A DNA stretch of 64,000 nt from Pachyseris speciosa (taxonomy: Eukaryota > Cnidaria > Anthozoa > Scleractinia > Pachyseridae): contig JAEMWC010000001.1 in assembly GCA_016490735.1 (NCBI GenBank), positions 4,272,501 to 4,336,500 on the forward strand, given 5' to 3'. Of this stretch, positions 11,554 through 23,043 are shown piece after piece (within the stretch, counting starts at the first letter, position 1; each line of letters starts with the position of its first letter). The translations under genes were made by a program, and so were the position numbers. The notes beneath the pieces are model-generated. The model had not been told where the DNA came from, ran no database searches, and saw only the letters and a program-made list of their open reading frames with translations.

Positions 11554-12220
11554 GACAGTCATTTCGCTGAAACTAGTGGATTACTGGCCGTCCGACCCCG
11601 AAAATTGGTTCGCTCAAGCTGAAGCGTTGTCCGAAGCTCAAAATGTCACACAAGAGGAGACGAAATTTGGTCATGTCGTTCGCGTTCTCCCAGCCCATTA
11701 CGCTTCGGAGGTACGTGATATTATTCTGCAACCGCCAGCGGAACCATATACGGCACTCAAAACCAAATTACCACAAAACGTGTGTGCCCTTCAAAACGGC
11801 AACGATTACAGCAACTTCTACACGCCGAAGATCTCGGTGATCGCAAGCCATTCCAGCTTTTACGGCATATGTTGAAACTACGTCGAGGTACAGTCTCAGA
11901 CGATGACAAAGATGAGATTTTTCGCAAGCCTTTCTGCAGAAACTTCCCATCCCCGTTCGCACGGCTTTGGCGATTTACAAAGACGCCGGTCTCAATCAGC
12001 TCGCCGACATGGCGGACAACATGGCCCAAGTGCATTAGACCCTCAAGCACCGCTTTATCAGCTCCAGCACCAAGGTAATCCTGAAATTACCGCAATCCAG
12101 ACCAAGCTACAGAAGATACGGAAAACGTTGCACTCCCCATCACGCTCAACACAAGAACAGCAACCGTCACCCTCCCAACCTGGCATTTGTTGGTACGTAC
12201 CACAAGCGATATGATGCGAA
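11554..12220 (+). pseudogene. gypsy 1 gag (frameshifted)
   Basis: The first frame carries WPSDPENWFAQAEA and a TKFGHVV...LP...A.EVRDIIL..P segment characteristic of metazoan gypsy capsid proteins. It then shifts to a frame with RLQQLLHAEDLGDRKPFQLLRHM. At least two frame changes occur and no zinc knuckle could be traced. Confidence 0.8.
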
Positions 12221-12599
12221 AGCTCTAAAATACCGCTAGCCTTGCAAGTTTCAACAGCCGTCGCGAAACTCCAGGGGCACCCAACGAGCCAAATCAACCA
12301 AACGCTGTAAAAGGGCATTTTAAAGTGCCTTATGGTGTTTGAAGTCTGTTTAAAGCGATCTTTTCATAAGCTAGAAGAAGTTCATCTGTTCGGATTCCCT
12401 AGCTGAAATTTTAATTGCCCGAAAATGTTAGGGAACAAAATCTTCCTTTGAGAAAATGCAAGCTGAAATGAACTTTCCACGAACTTTCTAGGGAAGTATT
12501 TTCTTTTCGAAAATGCTAGCTGACGTTTTTGACTGCCAAAAACAGCAATTACAACCTTTCCGAAAACCTCAGAACCTCAGAAATTCCGAGTGCACTCTT

Positions 12600-13040
12600 T
12601 AATCGACGCCGAAAGCTCAAGGCGAATTACCCTCCACCGAACAGATATCTACCGACACTTGTCGTTGGGTGCCTCTGAAACTCGACTGCCAGTCGGTGAA
12701 CGCGGCCCACGCGACTGACAACTCTCCTCTCCTCCGCCTTTTTGACAAGAACACTAAACAGAACTTCTTAATTGACACTGAAGCAGAAGTTAGCGTGTTT
12801 CCTGCTGGGCAATTGAACCGTTTTGACAAAACGGACGTTACATTGCGAGCTGCGAATAACTCTATCATCAACACTTACGGTTTTCGACAGTTAATTGTCG
12901 ATTTCGCACTCCCACGCCCCCTAACATGGCGATATCTGGTCGCTGTCGTGACTCAACCTATCATTGGCGCTGACTTCCTGCTGCAACACAAATTGTTAGT
13001 GGATCTGGACAAACGACGCCTCATCATCACTCGAAATGGG
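12600..13040 (+). pseudogene. gypsy 1 protease, active-site glycine replaced
   Basis: LIDTEAEVSVFPAG sits where aspartic retroproteases have D-[ST]-G-A. The codon after T is GAA, giving D-T-E, which would destroy the active site. The frame continues open into the RT N-terminus to 13418. Confidence 0.8.
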
Positions 13041-13129
13041 ACACGGGTTGTGGCTGACCCTTCACCAATCTCCTCCCTACGCATTCATTACATCTCCACC
13101 TCACTGCCCTCTGGCGACCCTTTCAAACA

Positions 13130-14300
13130 ACTTTTGGATGACTTCCCGTCGTTGACCACTCCTTGCACCTGCGATACAGCTGTTAAATATGGTGTCTCTC
13201 ATCAAATTGTCACCGAAGGCCGACCTGTCCTTGCCCGACCGCGCCGCCTCTCCCCTGATAAATTAGTCGCCGCCAAAGCCGAGTTCAACAAACTCCTCGA
13301 CAGAGGAATCATACGTCCTTCCTCCAGCACATGGGCCTCTCCCCTCCACATGGTTCCCAAAGGAAACAGTGAATGGTGCCCATGCGGGGACTACCGCTTC
13401 CCTATTCCGGCAAAGTAATTTTTTCCAAGATTGACCTGGTTCGTGCTTACCACCAGATCACCGTTACTGAGGACGGCATTGCTAAGACAGCCATTTTCAC
13501 ACCATTCCGTCTGTACGAGTTCTGCCGCATGCCTTTTGGCTTAAGGAACGCTGCACGAACCTTTCAGCGGTTCATCGATGACGTCTGTCGCGACCTGGAC
13601 TTTGTTTTCGTCTACCTGGATGACATCTTCGTGGCTAGCTCCTCCCTGGACACCTTCGAGCATTGTTCCAGCGCTTATCCGACCATGGGCTTGCCATCAA
13701 CCCAGCTAAATGCGAGTTTGGCAAGTCAGAAGTGAATTTCTTGAGCCATACAATTAGCGCAGAGGGTATCCGTCCACAAATTACACGTGTTGAGGCAGTT
13801 CGCGATTTTCCGGTTCCCCACGACAAGAAAACCTTGCACCAGTTCGTCGACCTGATCTATTACTACCACCGCTTTGTACCCAGGTGTGCTGGGATCTTAC
13901 AGTCCCTGCACCAGGCTCTCGCAGCCGATAGTTTCACCTGGACCGCCTCCTGTCAACTAGCATTCGAAGCCGCTAAATGGACTTTGTCAGAGGCTGTGAT
14001 GTTAGTTCCTCCTCACCGCAACGCAGCTACTTGCATCACCACGGATGCATCAAACTTTGCTGTGGGCGCGGTCCTTGAACAGTTCATCGATGGTTACTGG
14101 AAGTTGAACCCTACAGAACGTAATTACAGTGTTTTTGATCGGGAACTATTGGCTGCTTACCTTGCTGTCCGGCATTTCCAGTACTTAGTGGAGGGCCTAG
14201 TCTTCCATATCAAAATTGACCACAAGCCCCTGACCTTCGCACTTCAATCCAGTGCTGAACGGCGTTTACAGGCAGGCTCGACACCTGGCTTTCATTTCTG
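13130..14300 (+). pseudogene. gypsy 1 reverse transcriptase and RNase H (broken)
   Basis: The RT N-terminal part (GIIRPSSSTWASPLHMVPK ... CGDYR) stops at 13418 after losing the segment that normally follows GDYR. The next frame has [23 protein letters not shown] and the catalytic VYLDDIFV (YxDD). A third frame from 13663 carries the thumb, then the RNase H signatures TTDASNFAVGAVL, DRELLAAY and IKIDHKPLTF. Confidence 0.88.
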
Positions 14301-14539
14301 AATTCCCGTCAGACATCCGCCACATAGAAGGTCAAGCTAACCGTGTAGCTGATGCGCTGTCACGCAATGTCTCGATGGACTTTGAAGCCCTTTTGCGCAA
14401 GGCAGATGGGGAACTCCAGAAGCTTCTCACCTCCTCCATTTCATTGTAGCTCAAACACGTCACTATCCCGCATTCCAGAAAGACTCTCCTTTGCGGTGTC
14501 TCCCAAGGTCGTCCTCGTTCTCTGGTGCCCTTGCCAATG

Positions 14540-15680
14540 CTCCGTCCAATCTTTCACAACCTACACTCTTTGTCGCACCCCGGCATTAAGGCCTCTCGTC
14601 GCATGGTATCAGAACGGTACTTCTGGCCCGACATGAAACGAGACATTGCCGCATGGACCCGTACTTGTCATGACTGTCCGCAATTGAAAGTTTAATGATA
14701 TGTTCAAGTCCCCGCTGCAGGCCTTCCCTGCGCCTGACTGTCGTTTTGACAGCATTCACGTGGACATGGTTGGTCCTATACCTCCGTCCAAGGGCTACAC
14801 TTTCCTGTTTACTTGCATTGACCGGTATACCCGCTGGCCAGAAGTGATTGCGATGACCGACGCCACAGCAGAGTCCTGTGTGTCAGCTATTCTGTCTGGC
14901 TGGGTCTCGCGGTTTGGTGTACCGACGACGATCACCTCCGATCGGGACAGCAGTTCCAATCTGTTCTTTGGAATTCCCTCATGAAACTCCTTGGCACTAC
15001 ACGCCCTCGTACCACAGCGTACCATACGCAAGCGAATGGTCTTGTCGAGAGGTTGCACAGGCATTTCAAAACGGGCGTGAAAGCACGTTTGGCTGGTAGT
15101 CACTGGGTCGATGACTTCCCTATTGTCCTCCTCGGCATTCGAGCGACCCTCAAAGAAGGCCTGTCCAGTACATCGGCTGAATTGGTCTATGGCAGTACAC
15201 TTCGTCTGCCGGGGGACTTCGTATCCACTCCTACTATCGAGGATGCTTCCTAATTTGTGTCGAGACTGCATCGTCAATGCAGCAACAACAGTTCATTCAC
15301 TACATGATGGCATGGAAGCCGTAATGTTTAAGTCCCCCCCTGACCTCCATACTGCTACCCACGTGTATGTGCGACGTTATTTCCACAGACCTACGTTGAC
15401 GCGGCCATATGATGGCCCCTTTCCTGTTATCCGCCGCTTGAACAAGCATTTTACTCTGATCGTCAATGGTAAACACAAAGAGGTCACCGTCGACCGTTTA
15501 AATCCCGCTAAACTAGCTCGAGATCATGATGTCATCGTCGGTGACTCCTCCAGGTCTACCAGGCTGCCGCCTGCAGTTTCCACCCCACATTCTCCAACCC
15601 TTCAGCCTCGAGAGAGTTCTAGCACACCCGATTTACCGGAGCCAGATCACCCTTCTGTTCACCCACCCACCACGACCTAA
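14540..15680 (+). pseudogene. gypsy 1 integrase (broken)
   Basis: An eroded zinc-binding HHCC region (14550-14690) ends in a stop. The core follows with HVDMVGPIPPSKGYTF (first Asp), then TSDRDSS (second Asp region, followed by a frameshift), and ANGLVERLHRHFK (Glu). A proline-rich tail runs to 15680. No chromodomain is visible. Confidence 0.85.
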
Positions 15681-15723
15681 GCTGCCCGCACCATTCATCG
15701 CCCAGAGTGATAGGGGGGTACTT

Positions 15724-15919
15724 TAGAGCCCCGAACACTCTTGCGTGACAATTACGTTCTCTAGCTATTGTATGACATTAACCCTCTTAGAGGGTGGGTT
15801 TTCCATTCCCTTCAATTGTAACACGTGCTTTGAGGAGCTGAAAATGATTTCTGGTGGTTCGGAGGATAATAAAGTGAATACACAGATAAGCTGGCGTTCG
15901 TTTCTTCTCAACGCTAAAA
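15724..15919 (+). repeat. 3' LTR of gypsy element 1
   Basis: Starts TAGAGCCCCGAACACTC just after a purine tract and ends near ACGCTAAA. Same length and order of words as the 5' LTR. Confidence 0.88.
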
Positions 15920-16060
15920 GTGGAACCTCTGTTTAACGAACTTCTGTATAACGATGTCCTCAATATAACGAACGATATCAGTCTTCAGCTCGACCTTTTA
16001 AAAATTTTGGAAAAGGATCTCGATATAACGAACCAAACTAAACATTGTCAGAAATCGAAG
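15920..16060 (+). mobile_element. Tigger/pogo-like terminus fragment
   Basis: GTGGAACCTCTGTTTAACGA followed by repeated ATAACGAAC words resembles the ends of pogo/Tigger transposons. It abuts the gypsy LTR directly, so the gypsy element may have landed in it, although no matching left half was found before 11316. Confidence 0.4.
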
Positions 16061-17075
16061 AATTCGGTTGTTGAAATTTCTGCAAAAGTTTTAGTCACCT
16101 CTTGAAACCATAGGGTACTGCAGTGGAAATGACATACCATTGCAGCAATCGGTAAACAGATCAAGTGCTCTCATTCTTGAAAGCTTAGTTGAAAAGTGGG
16201 GAAAAAGAGAGAAATAATGTTGCTCCTAAAATGTTTTGCTTTCACCTGAATAAGAAATAGTTTTCGAGGATTCGTCCTCAAGACAAAGATTGAACACGCC
16301 TTCCCGCTTTCAGAAGCAAGCTGATGTTTACGCGAATAAAATGTTTGTCACGTAATGATTCCGAACTGGAAATTTAACGCAGAATTTCACCCGTGAGTCA
16401 ATAATGAATTTATTCCCGAAACAAAAATAAAGATTTTGTTCATTTTGTTGCCTTTGTTATTCAGCACAGAGCGCGAGAAAGCCACTTCTTCTTTCTGGGC
16501 CGTAGCCAGACGAAAATTGGCAGCGAGGCCACGTGTACCAAAAACACCTCTATAATTACAGGAACATAACAAAATGCTTATGCCTCTGTGAAACTGCATA
16601 ACCTGCTTGCATTTTTCGTAAGACGAAAAGGGGCAAATATAATTTAAATTCAAATTTGTTACCCAGGCAAGTGCTTCGGTTCGCCTCATAATTGCTACGA
16701 CCCTGGGACCAGTTGTTTTATAAAAGCTTTTATTAAAGCTGTTTTATTAAACTGTTTTGTTTCCATTCTAGATTGGAGATTCAAAAGCTTTTTAAATTAT
16801 ACAGTAAAGTTATCAGCAAAAGAAACAAAATGGACTTCATTAAAGGCCAGAGCACACCCTACTTTTCTTGAGATTTTGATTTCGGGCTCGTTAAGTTACC
16901 GGGACTTTCGAGAAACGGGCCCCTGGCTGTCAAGGGCCAGGGAAAAGAAGACTAAGACTCGAAAGCAATCTACACTTGTTGGCGACAAACACCGCTTTGC
17001 TGCATCTGTATATGGCGTTCCGTCTATGAGAGACGTTGCTGATCAGTTCTGTTCATATGAACCCACAGTTGACCT

Positions 17076-17090
<15 letters not shown>
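16061..17090. other. Non-coding stretch
   Basis: No supported gene. A 100-codon frame on the minus strand (16387-16689) has no recognisable domain. Confidence 0.4.
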
Positions 17091-17116
<26 letters not shown>

Positions 17117-17290
17117 ATCGCACCGGTAATCGCGAGGTCACGGGTTCGAACCCCGTTGAAGTCCTGAATTTTTTTCAGGCTTCTTTTCGCAATTGCATAA
17201 ATTGCGTTCACAACTGCGAGGATCATTCTTCATTTGATTTCATTTCCGCAGTTCATGTATGATTTATTTCATATATCATTCACACGGAAT
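17091..17290 (+). mobile_element. tRNA-derived SINE family 1, copy 1
   Basis: The head (17091-17164) folds as a tRNA-Thr-like molecule with anticodon GGT. It has a 7-bp acceptor stem (GGCTTCA/TGAAGTC), an A-box TAGCTCAGTTGG and a B-box GGGTTCGAACCC. The anticodon stem is mispaired, as if one C were inserted after position 39. The body that follows (TTTTTTTCAGGCTTCTTTT, ACAACTGCGAGGATCATT, ATATATCATTC) is shared with the minus-strand copy at 26523-26725 and a partial copy at 26816-26905. It is therefore a SINE rather than a free-standing tRNA gene, although the head alone might be scored as a tRNA. Confidence 0.75.
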
Positions 17291-18130
17291 TTGAAGAGTT
17301 GTACTGTTTACCTAACTACACTGACATGCACTTTTTTGCAATCTCGGAGCAGTTGCTAAAATGTAAAACCAAAGGTATTGATGGAATAATGACCACAACG
17401 GGTTGCTGTTATTATTATTGAGTTATACTTCATAATAATCAACATTGGTAGTAGAACGCACAAACCGCCGCCTGGTAGCGGGGACCAATAACAATGGTTT
17501 TAAAAATGACTGGTAAGATCAGGCTGTCCGGTTTACACACGATTTGCCTCAGTTCAGACGATCGCGCCATTGTGCAACGACGTCATGTAATTTTCACACC
17601 CACAGGGCAAACTTAAAGGGTCGGGAAAAAAGTTCAAAGTCTTGGTAGCGTGACTGTTATGAACAGACCATAGATTTGAACAAACGCGGACGTAATCACC
17701 TTATATTCTACTGAGGAATATAAACGTGACGCTGATAAAAATGCTACTTTGAGCAGAGAAGTCTTTTATTCGCCAACAAGAAGACGCGCCAGCTGGCTAT
17801 GAACTCATTTACGACTTCACTGTCAGAAATGATGTATAAAGTTATTAAAAAAAATGAATCACTGAGTTTTAATTAGATTAGCGACCAATTGATATCAGTA
17901 ATAAAAATACGAGAGACAAATAGCGGTCGTTAAATACAGTTGCTAATATAGTAATATTTTTCCCTTATTTAATGAAAAAATGTTGAACTGACGAATTACA
18001 TTGGATATAAAAAGAGGTTCGGGCCTTGCAGTCTTTCTTTTTTTTTTCCCACCATGTTACTGTTGCATCCTTACGATATTATCCTTGATTACTTTTTCTT
18101 TAATAAAAACAGACTTAAATTGTTTGAAAT
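17291..18130. other. Non-coding stretch
   Basis: No gene or clear repeat recognised. Confidence 0.4.
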
Positions 18131-19100
18131 TCAAGAAAATACACTCCGCATAACCAGCCCTAAGTGATATACTGCTTTGCCTTTGTGTAGCCAAACAAAT
18201 GGACGGTTGTTGTTACAAATTCTTGCAGCGTAACTTTCAATAACTTTTTCTGTTAATTCTCTGATTCGCCAGCAATATAGGACTGGATTCAGAAGAGAAT
18301 TAGAACAAACTACAATGGAGGTAAACTGGACTGCAAAGCGAGTTGAGCTAGTGAGGCCAGTGCCTACTATTGCTTACTGCGATGATAACATTGGAATGTA
18401 ACAGAGAAGAAGAAAGCCATAGATCCACATCATGTTGGTAACACTTTTTGGCAGGTTCACTGGCACTTGGTTGTTGTTGATGAATTTGTGCAAAATGACG
18501 GCGAAGACCACGAGAAATACTGAGGTAACATAGTGATACCACAAGACAGCAACTGGACAGAATGACTGCCCCAATAAGAAAACTCGCTCTTTCGTTAAAA
18601 AACCAAGAACAAGCCCAAAGTGCTGCAATGATCCACTCCAAAACCAAGACGGAAACAACTCGTTTGAATGTCACTACCACACGGTACCTTAGGCGAAGAT
18701 GAAACGCTAGAAATCTTTCAGCGGCAATATTAGCAACCGTAAATAGCGACGCCGCCCCAATAAAAGATGCTGTCCTGCCATAGAAGACACCGATGGAGCA
18801 GAAATATGCGGGCATTTCCAATATGATTGTCAAGTAATAAGCAACGAACAGCGGAAGAACAACAAGTCTAACGATAAGATCTGTGAGAGCCAGACTGCAA
18901 AGTAAAGCTTTTGATGGCAAGTGTAGAGATTGTCACTGGCGGAGGGCGGATAGGATAACGATATTTCCCAGCACAGAAGAAACTGAAATCAAGACGTTAA
19001 TAACCCAGGCAAAGATGTAGATAGTTTTGGGGAATGCCTGCAACGCGGGGTAGTAAAAAACGCTGGTAGAACCGCAAAGTGATCCAGACGTCTCCGCCAT
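18131..19100 (-). pseudogene. Class A GPCR 2, pseudogene
   Basis: Starts MAETSGSLCG and aligns along its length with GPCR 1. Breaks: a TGA nonsense codon at 18935-18933, where relatives have Cys in RQCQSLHL; a small deletion near 18453 that removes the segment between SEPA and the TNMMWIYGF start of TM6 and shifts frame; and a TAA at 18376-18374 after LSSQ in TM6/loop 3. After the last break the frame continues through LLNPVLYCWRIRE to a stop at 18131, with a longer tail than GPCR 1. Three independent lesions make it a genuine pseudogene. Confidence 0.9.
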
Positions 19101-20730
19101 TTGGTTTGTGTTATCTTTCTATTTATGGTACTATGTTATTTCTAATAAAAAAGCTATAAATAATTAATAAATATTAAAAAGGGAAGCATTCTTCATTTAA
19201 GAATTCAAGTAGAAAAAAAAGGGTGTATTCATCTCCTTAGCGCTGAGTTTCATGTTGAGCGTACATAAATGAAAGAAAAATATTCATCCGAAAACAATAC
19301 TATCTTATCTTTAAATATTCTGTTATGTTTTTCGCGAGTGTAATAAAGTGGCTTATTGAAAATACAGTACACGTATACGACCGATAACCATCAAGTTTGC
19401 AGTTATTGGCTGCTTGAAGTTACTCAAGACTGCAATACAATGAAGAAAATCTCACTAGACTAATTACATTTCAGAAAATGTCAGAAACCCAAGAAAGCAG
19501 CTGTTATTCTTTCAAGTTTTCAGTCAAGTTCAAAGTTAGGTGTTTTATTCCCTTTTTGCATAGACCATATTCGGAACTACTTAAGACGTGTACAGTCGAG
19601 AGGTAAATTTATTAGTAATGAAATGATACTTCACTTGCTTGTCAAGGATGAATTAGAATGTAACAAATAGTTAGATTCCCGTAGATTTTGGGTGCGATTT
19701 ATCCACTTTTTGTAGTTAAAACTAGAGTTTTGAAAGAAAAAGTATGTACGTGAGTAACCCAACGAAAAAGAAATTCGTGTTGCTAAAACTCAGTCACCGA
19801 ATTGGCTCGAGCTGCAAGGTTTATATCTTTACAACATAAATTTCCTGCCGGAATGTGTCGATTGTTATTATAGTAAAGTGAATGTATATCTCAGTTGGTT
19901 CAGTAGTAAGGAGTCCATCATGAAGCGTCACGGAATGAAATAAGGTAAAGATGAAAAAAAAACCGCCATCTTGAATATGTTGGGCTGCTACCGCGAAAAA
20001 AAGCTGAAGAAAATGTGGAAGTTGAAATCTCTTTAGTTTGCAGTTATAAAAGGCAAAATATATTTTTTAGAAATCTAAACGCGCTTGGTCTTTTTTGCTT
20101 CGTAACGACTCACCTATCTCGCCAGAGCCGTTGCTCCCCTTGACCAGCGGTTGGGAAACGGGCGACTCCCGGCGGCATGTTAAACTTCTGTTTTCTTCTG
20201 CCTGTCATTTGTTTTGTTCGAAAAAAAACCGATCAGACTCCTAAACCTAACAGATCTTTGGGAGTCGCACGTTTCTTAAGCGTGCGCAGTAAGGAACGAA
20301 GATTCGAGGTACGAGCTTGCACCTCAAATTCAGCGTGAGCTCGTGTAGTAACAATTGTTGAATAGAAAGAGAACTATTTTGCTCTTCTGAATTTCTTCCA
20401 TTAGTTGATGCTTGAGCCATGAACTCTGTGTTGGTAACAAAGGGTGGATGGGCAAATGATAAATACTCTATAGTTCTGTCAACAAGAAGCAACGACCACC
20501 ACGGCTTTTTTATTTTTGTGTTTAGTTTTCAGTTTGATTGTTTATCGCCCGAATTTTCAAGTCTTAAGTTTAAACAAGAGTCCACCTAGTCAGACTCCAT
20601 TCGCGCGAAACTATTTCTTTAGCCCACTGAACGGACAGATCTCTCACTGGATTGACACCGAACATTTCTTTTTATTTCTATACTTTAGTCTTAATTAATT
20701 TATAATATTTATCACCTTTTCTTTTCAGGC
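19101..20730. other. Non-coding stretch including GPCR 2 5' flank
   Basis: The start is homologous to the GPCR 1 5' flank. Short open frames at 20247-20492 and 20516-20698 lack any recognisable domain. Confidence 0.4.
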
Positions 20731-21040
20731 ACCGCGCAGGGGGAGGGGCTGGGGGGGGGGGGGTGGTTAAAAAGCAAAAATTCTAAAAACGCGAAGTTAG
20801 TCTTCTATTTAACGTTTTACCGAAAACTGATTATTCTTGTTTTGAAACAAATCGTTTTTGTTGCTGAAAGTATAAGTTTCACCATACCATGCTAGTTTTA
20901 AATGCATTTCCAGCCATTTCATAGGACTTTAATTTAAACATTTTCAGGGGGAGCATGCCCCCGGATCCCCCTAGTTGACTCACGCTAACGCGTTCGATGC
21001 GAGCCCCCCCAGTAGAAAACTTGCTGCGCGGGCCCTGCTT
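20731..21040. other. G/C-tract bounded repeat, possibly a MITE
   Basis: Begins with GCGCAGGGGGAGGGG and a long G run, and ends with GAGCATGCCCCCGGATCC and a later C tract (GAGCCCCCCCAG). Similar words (CCGCGCAGGAGGAG ... GGGCCCCCCAC) occur at 26097. No target duplication could be established. Confidence 0.35.
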
Positions 21041-21667
21041 TCAGTATAAATTATCGTTTTCTTTGCGTATCCGTTCCGTTGCGTAGTTCCGTGTTTTCGC
21101 TTATTTTTGTAGTCAACTCTAGTCCATTTTGTGTTTGGAAAATTCCCTCCTTTTCTGTGGGATCGTTCGGGAGAATAATTCAATCGTAGTCTCTTTGGCA
21201 TTTGAATCATGTTCCTCCTGCAGCATCGACTACAACTGATGAGCACCTGTCCTTTGGTGGTCGAAATTGATGACGTCGCAGATGACACTCGTTGCTTTGA
21301 CCTTAACGAGGGCAAGAGGTTCGGATGTCAGAGTGTTTTGTTTCGAACTCGACGTATAGCTCGGTGGGCAAAAAATACTGGAACAGTTTGACAGCATTTC
21401 ATGAGTACAATCGTGGTCAAACTAGCAGGAATATAAAACGTAACAGACGCTTAACTTCAATAATTTGCTTCTCGTGCTGAGAACTCGAATGTACAAAAAG
21501 TTCCAATTCTGGCGAGTAGTTTTGCTACTTTCAATGATTCTACATTTACGGTAATCTTACAGTCACACTAAGTTCTTACAAGGGCGTCGAGGTGATTGCT
21601 GTTTATTCGCTACCCGAAAATCAACCGGGCTCGAAACAATGTTAATGAATATTCAAACTTAGCTTAA
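21041..21667. other. Non-coding stretch
   Basis: Overlapping short frames on both strands (20980-21315, 21209-21391) have no recognisable domain. Confidence 0.35.
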
Positions 21668-21720
21668 CCGGTGAGTGCGTATGAGTCTAGGTAAGTGCGT
21701 ATGAGTTAAGGTAAGGTACA
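21668..21720. repeat. 20-bp minisatellite, left fragment
   Basis: Units of GTGCGTATGAGT-type sequence. The same unit recurs at 22911-23043, so the pentanucleotide satellite between them appears to have been inserted into, or grown inside, this array. Confidence 0.65.
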
Positions 21721-21945
21721 ATACACTACAATACAACACAACACAACACAACACAATACCAAGACAAAACAAGACAAGACAAGACAAGACAAGACAAACA
21801 AGACAATACAATACAATACAATACAATACAATACAATACAAAGCAAAACAATACAATAACAAATACAATACAATACAATACGACACGACACGACACGACA
21901 CGACACGAACACGACACGACACAACACAACACAACACAACACACA
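21721..21945. repeat. (CAATA)n/(CAACA)n/(GACAA)n pentanucleotide satellite
   Basis: Near-uninterrupted 5-bp units drifting between ACAAT, ACAAC, AAGAC and ACGAC. All Cys/Val/Leu-rich open frames on the minus strand are artefacts of it. Confidence 0.95.
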
Positions 21946-22210
21946 AGTTCAAGCTCAAGTTCAGTTTATTCACACTTATTGAAACATAATATTAGCGTAC
22001 AAGAATAGTAAAAAAAAAAGTAAAAGAGAAACAAAAGCTAGCTTACATGTACATTAGGCATTAATTTGGAATAGTGCGTAGTGACCAAAGGAGCAGAGCT
22101 TTCGAGTTGGCCACTACCAGAGTGCAGTTACTAGTGAAGGGCGGTTATTTACAGAATATAAATTATTAGGTAATCACTAATTAAGGCAGATAAATAGGTA
22201 AAATAAATAA
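21946..22210 (-). mobile_element. Probable LINE 3' end fragment
   Basis: Read on the minus strand it ends with TAAACTGAACTTGAGCTTGA preceded by AATAAGTGTGAA, the type of 3' terminus seen on CR1/L2-like LINEs that carry short repeated tails. No coding part is present. Assignment by resemblance only. Confidence 0.35.
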
Positions 22211-22290
22211 ATAAACAACACAATACAATGCAATGCAATACAAAACAATACAATACAACACAACACAACACAATGCAATACATACTAGTT
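22211..22290. repeat. Pentanucleotide satellite, second block
   Basis: ACAAT/ACAAC units as in 21721-21945. Confidence 0.9.
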
Positions 22291-22366
22291 ATGCAGCACT
22301 TTCGAGTGGTATACCGTGAAATATCCCACGAGTCACTTGTATTTTCTCGGTATACCACGAGAAAGG
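22291..22366. repeat. Hairpin inside the satellite block
   Basis: CTTTCGAGTGGTATACCGTG is mirrored imperfectly by a TCGGTATACCACGAGAAAG arm, with arms of about 24 nt around a short CCCACGAGTCAC centre. Confidence 0.6.
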
Positions 22367-22373
22367 GTTGCAT

Positions 22374-22574
22374 AACTATTTTATACCATGCCATAGAAAA
22401 TACAGTGGCCAGCAAGGCCAGCATGAGCGGGAACGTCAAAGCACGATGGGAAGGTTGGGTGTGATACCGTTGAATTGTACTGATCGATGGGAAGGTTCGG
22501 TGGAATACTGACGAATATACAACGGCTTTCCTGCATTCTGATTGGCTGTATTTTCTATGGCATGTATAAAATAC
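22374..22574. mobile_element. Small TIR element (MITE) inside the satellite
   Basis: TTTTATACCATGCCATAG (running on to AAAATACAG at 22405) is mirrored by CTGTATTTTCTATGGCAT (from 22546) and ATAAAATA. This gives terminal inverted repeats of about 28 bp around a 140-bp core. The flanks are satellite units, so any target duplication is masked. Confidence 0.6.
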
Positions 22575-22905
22575 AATACAACACGACACAATACAACAAA
22601 ATACAATACAATACAATACAATACAAAAGAATACAACACAACACAAGACAACACAATAAAATGTTAAACAATAAAATACAACACAATACAATACAATACA
22701 ACATAACACAACACAACACAACACAATAAAATACTAAACAATACAATACAGTACAGTGCATTGCATTGCAGTGTAGTGCATGCAATGCAATGCAATACAA
22801 TACAACACAACACAACACAACACAACAAAATACTAAACAATACAATACAATACAACACAACACAACACAACACAATACTAAACAATACAATACAGTACAA
22901 TACGG
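22575..22905. repeat. Pentanucleotide satellite, third block
   Basis: ACAAT/ACAAC units interrupted at 22750-22795 by GCATTGCATTGCAGTG-like variants. Confidence 0.92.
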
Positions 22906-22910
22906 GACTT

Positions 22911-23043
22911 TATGCGTATGAGTGAAGGTAAGTGCGTATGAGTGAAGGTAAGTGAGTATGAGTGAAGGTGAGTGTATATCGGTGAAGGAAAGTGCGTATG
23001 AGTGAAGGTAAGTGCGTATGAGTGAAGGTAAGTGCGTATGAGA
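22911..23043. repeat. 20-bp minisatellite, right array
   Basis: At least six units of AGTGAAGGTAAGTGCGTATG with few substitutions. Confidence 0.92.

Larger units (their letters stand above)
11316..15919 (+). mobile_element. Degenerate Ty3/gypsy LTR retrotransposon 1
   Basis: Two related LTRs of about 195 bp (11316-11510 and 15724-15919) flank a gag-pol region of about 4.2 kb in the order gag, protease, RT, RNase H, integrase. A primer-binding-site-like TGGTGACCCCGACGC follows the 5' LTR, and a polypurine stretch (GATAGGGGGGTAC) precedes the 3' LTR. Frames change repeatedly and several catalytic or structural segments are lost, so the copy is dead. The LTRs differ at many sites, indicating an old insertion. 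A clear target duplication was not seen. Confidence 0.9.

Noticed and set aside
16876..17100. 74-codon frame before the SINE
   Set aside because: No recognisable domain, and it runs into the SINE head.
17091..17164. Free-standing tRNA-Thr gene
   Set aside because: Acceptor, D and T arms are good but the anticodon stem is mispaired, and the downstream sequence is shared with two other loci, so it is better explained as a SINE head.
21659..22900. Long Cys/Val/Leu-rich open frames on the minus strand
   Set aside because: Translations of 5-bp satellite units; no start context, no domain, and all three frames are open.
21668..23043. CRISPR-like array
   Set aside because: The regular 20-bp units are contiguous without unique spacers, and the organism is eukaryotic.
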